A stretch of 64,000 nucleotides of DNA from Epinephelus fuscoguttatus (lineage: Eukaryota; Chordata; Actinopteri; Perciformes; Serranidae): positions 27,751,449 through 27,815,448 of the forward strand of contig NC_064773.1 of assembly GCF_011397635.1 (NCBI RefSeq), in the 5' to 3' direction. Shown here piece after piece: positions 1-10,422 of the stretch. Below the pieces are notes generated by a model. That model was not told the origin of the DNA, searched no databases, and saw nothing but the letters and a program-made list of their open reading frames with translations. A program made the translations under genes and the position numbers. Positions within the stretch are counted from its first letter, which is position 1; each line of letters begins with the position of its first letter.

Positions 1-115
1 TTTTTTCACGCAGATAGGCTCGGATTGTAAGTATAATTATCCAACAACATAACGGAAAGGAGAAATGAATGTCTGTGTTTAGCTGGATTCGGACATGCGC
101 CTCTGCCTGTTGCAA

Positions 116-672
116 TTTTTACCTCCACCAAGGAGGTTATGCTTTTGCCGGAGTTGGTCTGTTTGTCTGTTTGATGTCTGCAAAGTAACTCAAAAAGTTA
201 TGAACGGATTTTGATGAAATTTTCAGGAAAGGTAGATAATGGGACAAGGAACAGATGGTAACATTTTGGTGGTGATCAGTTGAAGCGAACTTGATGTTTT
301 GGTCATGCACATAACGTTAGTGATTGACATTACATTAGCGGTTAGTGAAAGTTAGCTACACGTTAGCGATTAGCTAACATTAGCCAACGTTAGCGATTAG
401 CTAACGTTAGCGATTACATTTAAGACATCTTCAGCTGGTACTAGAGCTAGCACATTTTTAAACAGCCATAAACGGCAACATTGCCTATTTCTTTCCTACA
501 GGTGTGTTTATTCCTGCCGTTACGAAAGTTAGCTAAACGTTAGCGATTACCTAACGTTAGCCAACATTAGCGATTAGCTAACGTTAAGGGGGGGTGGGGG
601 GTTCGGGGGTGAGGCTGTAGGGAATATCACCTATTTGGCGGAGGTCTGCACTCTCTGAGCGCTTTCCTAATA
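116..672. mobile_element. Repeat inserted in the left arm of the foldback element
   Basis: This stretch is absent from the matching right arm, where the flanking blocks are contiguous. It begins with ACCTCCACCAAGGAGGTTAT and ends near a GGCGGAGGTCTGC block, a combination I recall as a common fish interspersed repeat. It contains a cluster of TTAGC-rich repeats. No coding potential is visible. Confidence 0.6.
305..590. repeat. GCTAACGTTAGC-type palindromic repeat cluster
   Basis: Short units such as GTTAGCGATTAGCTAACG recur irregularly on both strands, so that many form the perfect palindrome GCTAACGTTAGC. They are interrupted by a non-repetitive piece at about 420-530. A simple-sequence cluster with hairpin potential; no function is implied. 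Confidence 0.7.
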
Positions 673-1577
673 GTATATGTGCTACTGAAGTAACACTGCT
701 CCCTCTCTCTCCTCGTCCCTCTTCAGTTTCAATGAGCTCTGCATCCGTGTACGTCCGTGTACTCCATATTCAAATAAATACAGTCCATCCAGATCCAGTT
801 TGTTAAAATCGGGTAAAAATTCAGACATGTTTATTGTGGCAAGTCAAAATACTCTCTGCTCTGAAATCTCACATCTCACAAGATTTGAGTTGTTGCAGGA
901 AGTTACAAATGCGAGGAGTTACTCTGGAGTAGTCACGGCTAAATTTTTACCCGATTTTGACCAACTGGATCTGGATGAGCCATTTGAATTTGATGACTGC
1001 CCGTATTTATTTGAACACGGAGTACACAGACGTACACGGACACAGAGCTCATTGAAACTGGAGAGCGGACAGGGAGACAGAGGGAGCAGTGTTACTTCGG
1101 TAGCACATACACTAAAATTGCAACAGGCAGAGGAACATGTCCAAATCCAGCTAAAGATAAACACAGACGTTTCTCCTTTCCGTTATGTTGTCGGATAATT
1201 ATACTAACGAGCCTATCTGTGTGAAGAAAAAGCACTTTTAGTGAATGTATTTAACGTTTGACGCTGTCTGAATGCCCTATTATTTAATATAGGCAGGTTA
1301 GCCCGAGCTTCGTACTGGAGAACATCCTATCACTCATTTAGACAAAAGTAGATTGGAAAATAGGGCCCAGGTTGAAAAAAAAATTGGTTCCCCTTTATCT
1401 CTGTTGTTGTTACAGGAACCAGACTTGCTTCCTGCTAATGGTTAGAGAGAAGTCTGTCAAGTTTACAACACAAGAGCAAGAACCCACATTGGTTTCTTTG
1501 CAACTACATAGTAGTGTTTCTATGTGAAGTGCAGACAGTCTGATATGCTGCACTCTCACGGTAGGCTACCAAGTGTC

Positions 1578-1994
1578 TAGAGATGCACCAATCCAGCTTC
1601 TTCAGTTTCGATACCGACCCCAATGCTGTGGCTGATCTGATACCATGGTTGACCTAGAAAGCTATATACCTTTACATGTAGAAGAGAAAAGACTAGAGGC
1701 ATCAGGCATTGATGACTACACAGGTCTTTCCTAAGATAAAATGAAACAAGATGAAACAGATTAATGCAATGATGAACTATTCAATTTTAACAAAAATAAA
1801 CAAATGTGCAACAGCAGTTGAAATAGTGTGCACACAGCAGATTATCTCCTTCGCTCCATGACGTATGACGTAGCTCACGTTGCAATAGATTTAAAGGGAA
1901 AGGATCATAGGTTGCATTTTCTGATACCCGATCCATCTATTTTGATGATATCAGGGCCAATATTCGATCCAGATATCGGATCGGTGCATCCCTA
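1578..1994. mobile_element. hAT-like MITE (GATGCACC termini)
   Basis: The left end TAGAGATGCACCAATC is the inverted complement, with small changes, of the right end GGATCGGTGCATCCCTA. The 8 bases outside each end are CAAGTGTC and CAGGTGTA, an imperfect 8-bp target duplication as expected for the hAT superfamily. Inside are AT-rich sequence and no transposase. The 102-codon frame at 1828-2136 runs out of the element and is not a gene. Confidence 0.65.
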
Positions 1995-3534
1995 CAGGTG
2001 TACAGATTTTAATTGTTTAGTCTACAAGTGCGTGACTTACAACATAGTAATAGCAGTGATTTGCAGACGACCACCGTCTTATCTGATGTCTTTGAAGAAC
2101 ATTGAGGCAAGTTATTTGATTAACTGGATTCAGTAAGTAGTAGAAGATTTCAGTGATGACATTTGCAAATCACCAACAATATACAAACAAAGAAAGTGTG
2201 CTCAGGTATTCAAACAACCAGCACAGAAAAAGGCACACTATTCTATCAGGCGTATGTGAAAACAACACGGTGTGATGTGGATTCAATAGTGTTGCCGACA
2301 TATTTCAGTGATTATGAGGGGATTTTATTATTATTATTATTTTAAATGTGGATTTTTTACAGTGCAGAAAGAGAATAACCTCAGGCTTTTAACAATGTAG
2401 GTTTAACCCCCAGGGTCGTGCACAGATCTGTATGGGGGCAGGTGCGTGTAGTTAAAAAGAGCACATGGAACAATATTTTAAAACACTATACACCAAAATA
2501 ATTTACAGCATAACCTGTTAAACTAAAGCAACCCATACTCAACCATAATGTAACATGCAATCTTCAAACAAACCCCATCATATGATAGTCATAGTCTCCC
2601 ACCAGATGAATTCAGAGGGGGATTATGATAAATAGGAGGAAATTATGAATATTATAATATCATTGAGGCGACTTTCCTTTTAAATTTCTCAAATGCTGTG
2701 GGATAAAACCAAATGAAGTTTGACATGAATGCAGTCAGGGTCACCCTGAACTGGAATCCTTCAAAAATCACATGTAACCTATTATAGATTTTTAAGTGAA
2801 ATTTATAATATGAGGAAATTATGAATGCGTTATAATATAATTTGAGGTGATTTCAGCTTTGAATTTCTCCAAAACTGTACAGGAGCTCCTTTTCTCTAAA
2901 TTATAAGAAAGAAAACTACAAAAAACAGAATAATGTCAAACATTATTGCAATAAGATTTCATATAATGTGCAATATAATGTTGTTTTACTTGGTATATCA
3001 AATGTGAGAAACTACTGCTTACATGCAGACCTTCCTTTGCACTTTTTGGCCGCTCCAAGTACCTGTACAGACAAGCATCAAAATCCAAGAGGTGGCTGGT
3101 TTTAGCAGGTGCTCTCAAACGACTGCTCACTTGACCACAGTGAGAACCAGCAGCCAGGACCATTATTAATCTGATGTTGCGTAACTGATGCACAATGTAA
3201 AGGTGACGCTATGTACTGCCAATTCTATAAATGTAACGTAATAATCAATCACACAAATAAAACTCATCTAAACGTCGCAGCTGAGTGTCTTTCTGCGCAG
3301 TCCTGTGAACTCTCTAAAATAATGGGGTTTCACGGTGACATTCTGTGGTACACGTGGTCAAGTTAAAAAAAAAAAGGACTTGTACAATAAACAGGTTTTG
3401 CAGGCTTGGCAACATTTTTTCTGTATGTTCGTAAAGCCTGGCCTGCCAGGAGGTTCCTATGTGTCTGCATACATACAGTACACACATCCGACTGTAGTTA
3501 GGCCTCAGGAAAATCGCCCTCCTGAGGCTTAAGC
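1995..3534. other. Gene-free AT-rich stretch
   Basis: No exon-like frame with splice sites or recognisable domain was found on either strand. Two similar AT-rich segments with GAGGAAATTATGAAT-like words (about 2635-2700 and 2810-2870) suggest an old repeat. About 2410-2450 resembles the end of a fish DNA transposon, but no partner terminus was located. Confidence 0.4.
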
Positions 3535-3630
3535 ACATACAGTACATTTGTACATACAGTACAAATGTACTGTATGTACAAATGTACTGTATGTACAAAT
3601 GTACATACAGTACATTTGTACATACAGTAC
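3535..3630. repeat. Triple inverted 28-bp repeat (ACATACAGTAC core)
   Basis: A 28-bp unit at 3535-3562 is repeated as its exact reverse complement at 3567-3594 and again in the original orientation at 3603-3630. The unit is itself nearly palindromic (TACATTTGTACATAC). The DNA or RNA could therefore form alternative hairpins or a cruciform. It sits within a wider repeat flanked by CCTCAGG-containing inverted words at about 3502-3530 and 3688-3700. No gene is visible. Confidence 0.85.
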
Positions 3631-5107
3631 AGCATGCATGCAGGATGCCGGGAGGTATCTATTTGTTTTCCGGCAGCAGAGGGGTTCCTGAGGCCTCAGT
3701 ACATACGATACTACATATGAGGTGTCTCAATATCTATACTATGTGCACCAAGAAGCTGCTACACATACACTGTCTACATTTGTCAAGTATTCATAACAGG
3801 CAACAACAAACAGAACAATGCCACATTGTGCACCCTCCATATAAGCATTCAAAATGAACAAATCTTTATGCAAAATTGTAAAACACTGTTCTCTGAATAA
3901 ATGAAATAATCAGCTAATCATCTACATTTCATAATACAAAGTAGGCCCATGTTCAGTTGCAACATTCAGGCTAACGGTGTTTTGCTCTCTCCTCCCCATT
4001 TTGTTCTCCGTTGTTCTCCTTACTGTACTTTATTCTCCACTGCTTTTCTTTGCTCTCCTCCTCTCAGTATGTTCTCCTTTCCTCATTTGCTTCCCCTCCC
4101 CTTTCTTTTTTAGATAGTCACACACTAATTAATAATTATCTTCAAAGTAAGCATTAGATATTCTTAAAGAATTCAAGAGAACAGATGTGTGCAGTGGCTG
4201 CAGCATCACACTCTTCCTCTTCTCCTCTGTGGTCTTTGCGCATGTCATGTTTGCACATCACCAAACCACATTTCCAGTCTCTTTAAATAACTGTCAGAGC
4301 TGTGGCGTGGAACATGTAAGCATTTTTTCAAAGTTGACTTTTGGTTTATGACGACACAAGGAAGTGGGGAAGCAGTTCAGCATTTGTGTCCATTTCCACC
4401 AGACAGTTGGTGAATCTGATGGTTGATGTTGGAGGAAGAGGGTGTGATTTTACCAATGGATTTTACGCCAGGCTAGCTTACTTGATGTTAAGCTTAATGG
4501 TGAGTTATTTCCTCAGTGGGCTGGCTGTATTGAGATGTTTTAACGGTGATTCAATTTCACAACAGTGATAAACAATGCTGAGGCTTAAGGTAAACTCTAT
4601 GGTTACCTGGCTATCTATGGAGGCAGATCAGGGAAACGTGGCTGCTCTGCAAGGGACTACATTTGCATGTGTTCCCCATGGTGGAAGTTGAAGAGGGAGG
4701 GGCGGGGGCTCGACTCAAAGGCAGCTGTCAGGTATACAACTCGCTTTTAATTCAGTCAGTTTCTTTAGGTGTGAGACCAAATATACAAATTATAGGAAAA
4801 CATGACTAGTATATTCTGTATGCCTTCATACTTGTGTATTATTAAGTTATTATTCATTATACTTTGAATTATGATGTTTCAAATTCTGGTCAGGGTCTTA
4901 GTCAAGGTTCTTAATCCCTGTATCCCTACCTTTCTCAGGATGAGGAAAACCGCAAATGCAAGAGTTGGATGTTCGGCTGCTCGGACATTGCCTGGGTCAG
5001 GTCTGCGTCAGTTGTTTGGCAAGCCTAATGAGAAATGGGCCACTGGAACAAGTCGTAGATGGACTAGAGCAGAGAATATGGACTTGTTGGATACCTATAT
5101 ATATAGG
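3631..5107. other. Gene-free stretch
   Basis: Nothing with a convincing exon structure is seen. The frame at 4871-5116 ends in a short Trp/Arg-rich segment (RRWTRAENMDLL) that faintly resembles a DNA-binding segment of some fish retrotransposons, but it is too short and isolated to call. Confidence 0.35.
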
Positions 5108-5109
5108 TA

Positions 5110-5137
5110 TAGATAGATAGATAGATAGATAGATAGG
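5110..5137. repeat. (AGAT)n microsatellite
   Basis: Seven consecutive tetranucleotide units, followed by [10 protein letters not shown] GATA-like sequence. Confidence 0.9.
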
Positions 5138-7826
5138 ATAAGATATTTAGATATAGACACTGACAATATCCATCATCTGCCAAATCACAGACCAAATAAA
5201 GGGCCTGTCCCATTTCTACCCCTTAAATCTTCCACTTGGTATTGAGTGCCCTCGTTTGTGAGATAACTCTTGATGAGGGAAGTGAGAAATATTAGGGTAC
5301 AGCTCTTTCCCTAAGAAATGGGACACCACTTCATGCAAGTCAGCATGGCCGACGTGCAGGCATACGTCAGGTGTAGTAGCGACGCAAGACAGCGGTAGTC
5401 ATTCAGGTTTGAAAATGTTGGCTCCAGTGCTTGTGTTGTGGCGTGTGCTATGTTTATTCTTCTCTGTCTGATGAATCAATGGAGAAGAAATGCTGAAAAC
5501 AGGAGGCGCCTACAACGTCTTGTAGTTCTGATCGATTTTGTTCAGTAAGTTGATTTGTTTAAATATTTTTGATGCTGTGCTCAACTGAGTTGCTGATGAG
5601 TTTACGCTAGTGACCATCTGTTGATTGTATAACCTACATTCTGATCGTACAGTAACAAACTGTTTTCCAAACTTTTGCCGAAGTTGCTGACTTCATCTCC
5701 CACCTCGTTGTAAGTGTGGGTCGGGGCTCCCTTGGAATCTAAGGCGAATTTTAAGTGTTGGAAACCACTTCCACTACCTCAATTCTGTTTTGGGACACCG
5801 CTAGCCTAAACGTGAACAAGCACAACCAAGCGCAAGTGGATATTTCTAGGGGAAGTTTGTGTATTATTCTCTACCTACCATACTCTACCTTCCTCTTACC
5901 TTACTTAGGATACCTTTTCTCGGGTGGTCATGGCATAGGGTTTCACACACAGACACAAAATTCATTTTATTTTTATGGTTCCACACCGAAATGTTTCTGC
6001 TCCAGCTATTTGAGGGTCCTTAGCATGGAAAAGTTTGGGAACTCCTCACCAAGCCACATTTCAGTTGATGCAATCATCAGAGGCAGTAGACCACCATGTT
6101 GCAACGCATGGGTCTCATTATGTGGATATACAGTATTAATGTTTGTTAAAACATGTCATCAAAGTAACTATTAGTACTTTATTATAGTAATAACATAACA
6201 GTGCTGCAGCATTTCACCCATCTGTAAGAGTCTTAACAAAAATATAATCCATTTATTTAATTTGAAAAAAGGCAGGTCTAAAATCTGCATACATGACGGT
6301 GAATTCATGTTTTTGTCTTTTTCAACAATCCACTACAGACTTTTTTCTACCTGACATAGATTTTGGTACATTTTGAACAGGGTCAGATCACATCCTTGGG
6401 CTGCAATATAAGAGAGTGTCACAATACAATTCTGTGCTAGTTTTTTCCCTTGGTTTACTTGCAACTATTTCAAATACAGTCATAAACCTGTAGGTTTGAA
6501 TTTCTGATCAGATATCAAAGTATGTAAACTAAAAAGGACAAAAAGCCTTACTATACTGTATATTATATTGTTTGCCAGTGTACCTTGGCAGGTCTTCTAC
6601 AAGGTGCTTTGCCATGCTGACAGACTGACTCTCAACTCTTGTACACTCACTTGCCGAGTATACATTGAACAAATATTGACAAGATGGGATCCCTTAAAAA
6701 TTACTTAAAAAGACCTAACACTACCAAGCACTCAATATTCAACACTAACTTGTTTTCAAAGGAAACCTGTTAGTGTCAGATTAATTTTAGTTTAATTAGT
6801 TAAAAAGACAATAAAATTCATCCAATATTTTCCTTGCACGTGACGTGGGGCACATGTTATGATATTCTAATGTCAGCATAACTGGATAGGGAAAATTTAA
6901 AGTAGTTATCTGCATTGTTTTTACAAAACTAACATAACTCACCCTCCATCGTGGAAAACTCATGAACATGCCCTCAGGCCGAGTGGGGCTGAGCTGTCAC
7001 AGAGCTTGCGGAAGAGTAAACTGCTATATCCTGCTAAACCCATCCAACGGAGGGCACATCACAGGTGATCTTTAATCTGCTGCAAGTGAAAGATCATCAC
7101 GTGATGTAATCTGACTGACAACAGCCAGGTCATTTTATTTATTGCTAAATTTCATGGTTAATTGTTCTTCTTGACAGAGGTCAGGGTCAGGCTTTCACAA
7201 AAGAAAAAAACAAACAAAAAATAACCACCTTGACAAAAGGGCACATCAAGAGACAAAGGGGCAGGTGCTCCAGCACCCTCAGCCTCTCCCTCTACACCTG
7301 CCGGTTAACTGTGTTCACCTTTGTTTGCCAACAGAGGCAGAGAGAGGATTCACATTCACATATTTAATTTTGTGTTTTTTTCTTCATCTCTTTTATTTAT
7401 ATTGTATTATATGCATGTTTCCGCTATGAGTAATTGTATGTTATTTAATGTGTGTTTAATATATATTTAAAAAAAGACCCTGCATTACAACAGTGGTTAT
7501 ATCCAGAAAAATGGACTGATAAACATTCATCTCAAATATCGCACTTACTCAAAACTGCACAGATTAATTGATTATCCAGATATGTACAGTGAAATTATGC
7601 AACTAAATTCACCACAGTGACGCCATTAGGTATTCTTTTGCAAATTTCAATTGATTGCTTATTTCTTGGTAAATGTTTACTTTGACCTTGACTTAAGTGC
7701 ATTTTTTTTAATTCTGGTCATCTCAGAAGTATCACCACATGAATGGGCATCCCCAGTTTAGCTTGAAATGACACCTGAAATATTTTTTCTAAACTGTTTA
7801 TTTCCCAAATTAGACCATTGAACATT
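5138..7826. other. Gene-free stretch with possible transposon debris
   Basis: No multi-exon gene could be assembled. Around 5405-5550 an open frame on the + strand is hydrophobic and then Arg-rich (NQWRRNAENRRR) and ends at a TAA that overlaps a possible GTAAG donor. This resembles the first exon of some PIF/Harbinger transposases, and a word (CCTGTCCCATTTCT, about 5203) could be a degraded terminus. The match is weak. The 139-codon frame at 5755-6174 has no recognisable features. Confidence 0.3.
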
Positions 7827-10160
7827 AAGGCCCTGACACACCTAGCTGACGGTCGGCTGTCGGTCAAAGTTGGGCCGTTGGTGAGCATCTCCTGCTATTG
7901 TCGGTGCAGTGTGTCTCGCATTGTTGGCCCTCGCCGGCACTAGTTAGCTTTTTTTCCACGGATTCAGCATATTTAATCAACGTTGGCGAAAGTGGAGAAA
8001 TCACTGATTGACAATTCAGCTCGGTGCACGAGAAGAAACACAGAAGTGAGGAAAGTAAACAAAGAGCTAAAATGGAAAGGGAGTGAGACCGAAACAATTT
8101 TGTTATATGAAGTAAGACTGTCTTTCTTTAGCCATTTAGCTCTTCAGCAGAAATGTTTCCTGATGGTTTGTGTTGCTGTTACTGGCACACAGTAAATATG
8201 CTTTGTTCTTTCGACATTAGATTGTGTTGTTAATGTGCTAACTAGTTAACTAGCATCAACACGTTGTTCCGGTTTCCCCTTTGGAATGATGATTGGCAGC
8301 CACCTTGGATTTGACCTCTCACTGTCCTCAGAGCTCAAATCTGATGTTCCTCCTAACCAAGCTACAAATGTGCAAAAAAAACCTTTTTTTATGGGATTAC
8401 AAAGGAATTTTCCTATCTCTCAATAGACCTAATTTGACAGTAAACAATGGACACACTAGTTTGACTATTTCATTTGTTTACATCTGCCAAACATTCAGCA
8501 TAGGGATGGGAATTGATAGGATTTTATTGATATCAATGCCATTATCAATTCTGCTTATCAATCCGATTCTTTATCCATTTCCTTATTGATTCCTCCTGTG
8601 AATTTTCTGTGTAGAAAAAGTAGACCTTACAGGTTTTCGGTGTCAACAACACAAATTTTATTGAGTTTCTATTCTAAACAAGAGATAAGTGCTTGTGTAA
8701 GAAACAAACAAATATGAAATTGGTCCACCGCTATCATCTAAAATGGAACAAATGAAAGAATATTTGTACAGCTACATCAAATAACGTTACAGAATCTGTC
8801 ATTGAAGGCGTTGTGCTATCATTAACATGGGACAGGACATACGTGGAATCATGAATCATGAATCATTCTGGAATTATTAGGCTGATATTGCTTTGAATGC
8901 AACAGCATAAAATGTGCTGAAAATAGGCACCACCATCTCTTTCAGTGTTTCCCCTATATGCAACTATTTTTTCTTTTTTTTTTTCTTTTTTTTCTCCATC
9001 TTAGCTCTTTAGAGACTATCCTTATATTATTTGGCGCTACAGACGCTTCATATCCAGGTCAATTCAAACACTTGTGAGTACAATGGAGGAGAGGAGAGGG
9101 CTCCGTCTTATCTCTTCATAAACTAAAGCTATATTATTTTGTGCGACGGATGCTTCATATAATAAGATAACATACTAATTACCATGTTATACAGTGAAAC
9201 GTTTCACCTTATAACGTGATGGCTTATATTGTTTACACAACGGCGTGTTATTTCTGTCTCTACATGGTCTCTGTATCGCGCATGGCAAAGTTAGGCCCCG
9301 ATGTGCACACACACACACACACAGACAATCACGATGGCGATGCTTAGAAGATATATCGTTCAGGCCTAGCTGGTGATGTTTCCGCCCTTGCATGTAATTA
9401 TGGTGCTGCATAAATTGCACGTCGCACTGTTAGTCTTTTTTGATGAAGTGAAGCCTTGCTTTCGACTGCTTGTGTCTCCCCGCCATTACGTCTTCTTTGT
9501 TGCTGAACGTGCTGCTGACCGATGAGCATGTCATGCGCCATCGACGTAAAGATTCGGCGTAATGAAAAGAATCGATAAGGGAATTGTTAAGCATAAAGTC
9601 CAATGATGTCGATGAATTGAACCAGTTGGAACCGGTTCTTAACAGGAACCGGTTCTCGATTCCCATCCCTAATTCAGCATCTGCTAATTGCAAAGCAAAC
9701 AGCCATGTTCTCCCACCATTTGCACATGAATGTAATGATTCATATGATAGCCTGTTAATTACTGCTCCATGAATGACGTTACATCCTTAACATAAAGTTA
9801 CGAAATTAAGGTACAGTTACAGAGGTTAGGTCTGGTCAAGTAAAGTTACCGTGGTTAAGTGAAAAGAAACATGGTGAGGACGTACTTTAAAATGGCTCAA
9901 AGTTCACATGGTTCCAAACAGTTTCTGAACAAGTTTGTTTTGGTCTCACTCACTCTTGGCTTTATCTCTGGGTTTACTGTACTCACTTCCATTTCTCTTC
10001 TCATGGTGTGTACTGAGCTGAATTGCCAATCAGAGGGATTTCATTCACCAACGGGCTCCACTGGCAGATTCAAGATGTTGAATCGGCCCCAAAAAACAAA
10101 CAATGGGGGCTGACGTGGGTCCAATTTTAACCGACCGAGGGCTTGGTGTGTCAGAGCCTT
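7827..10160. mobile_element. DNA transposon with AAGGCCCTGACACACC termini
   Basis: The left end AAGGCCCTGACACACCTAGC pairs with the right end GCTTGGTGTGTCAGAGCCTT (two mismatches). Inverted similarity extends inward: a segment near 8005-8095 (…TGACAATTCAGCTCGG…) pairs with one at about 9945-10030. A TTAA lies at the left junction but is not clearly conserved on the right, so the superfamily is left open (Kolobok- and Harbinger-type elements are possibilities). No transposase is recognisable; about half of the length is a later insertion. It lies just upstream of the NXPE3-like gene. Confidence 0.7.
8501..9671. mobile_element. hAT-type non-autonomous element nested in the previous transposon
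   Basis: The element starts TAGGGATGGGAATTGATA and ends TCGATTCCCATCCCTA. Both sides are flanked by the identical 8-bp sequence ATTCAGCA (8493-8500 and 9672-9679), a perfect hAT-size target duplication. Subterminal sequence near 9630-9655 is rich in GAACCGGTTC. A short (CA)n run lies at about 9306-9322. No transposase is present. It inserted into the TGACACACC element, so it is the younger of the two. Confidence 0.9.
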
Positions 10161-10422
10161 TCAACTATGAGATAGAGGCTGTTGTCTTGGTTGTGGTCAT
10201 GGTTAATCGTAGATTGATCGAAGGAATTTCCTGAGTGGCTGGATTTGGTTTAGTTCTAATGATTGAAAGCCACACATACTGCACTACTTGAGGATTTTGT
10301 AACTGAGTTTAAATTATAGCAAGTTCTTTACCATAGCAAGGTGTCACTTAACCCTCCCCCTGTTTTGATGTATTTCATCAGGAAGTGGTCACAGTTCTAT
10401 CTGGCAAGACTGATCATCAACC

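Larger units (their letters stand above)
7..1223. mobile_element. Foldback DNA transposon (non-autonomous) with interrupted left arm
   Basis: The first ~115 bases are the inverted complement of the last ~110 bases: the left end reads CACGCAGATAGGCTCG and the right end CGAGCCTATCTGTGTG. A second block (about 672-830) pairs with 940-1110. The right arm is continuous from about 940 to 1223, while the left arm is broken at about 120-672 by another repeat. Apart from that insertion the element is one long hairpin with a short loop (about 830-940). Open frames inside it (800-1198 and its antisense) are a by-product of the inverted arms and match no family I recognise. The superfamily cannot be decided from sequence alone; I saw no clear target-site duplication because the element begins at the window edge. 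Confidence 0.75.

Noticed and set aside
800-1198. 132-codon ORF in the first foldback element
   Set aside because: Its mirror image exists on the other strand because of the inverted repeat; no known family.
4871-5116. Possible retrotransposon DNA-binding segment (RRWTRAENMD)
   Set aside because: Only about a dozen residues look familiar, there is no accompanying RT or endonuclease, and the frame ends in a microsatellite.
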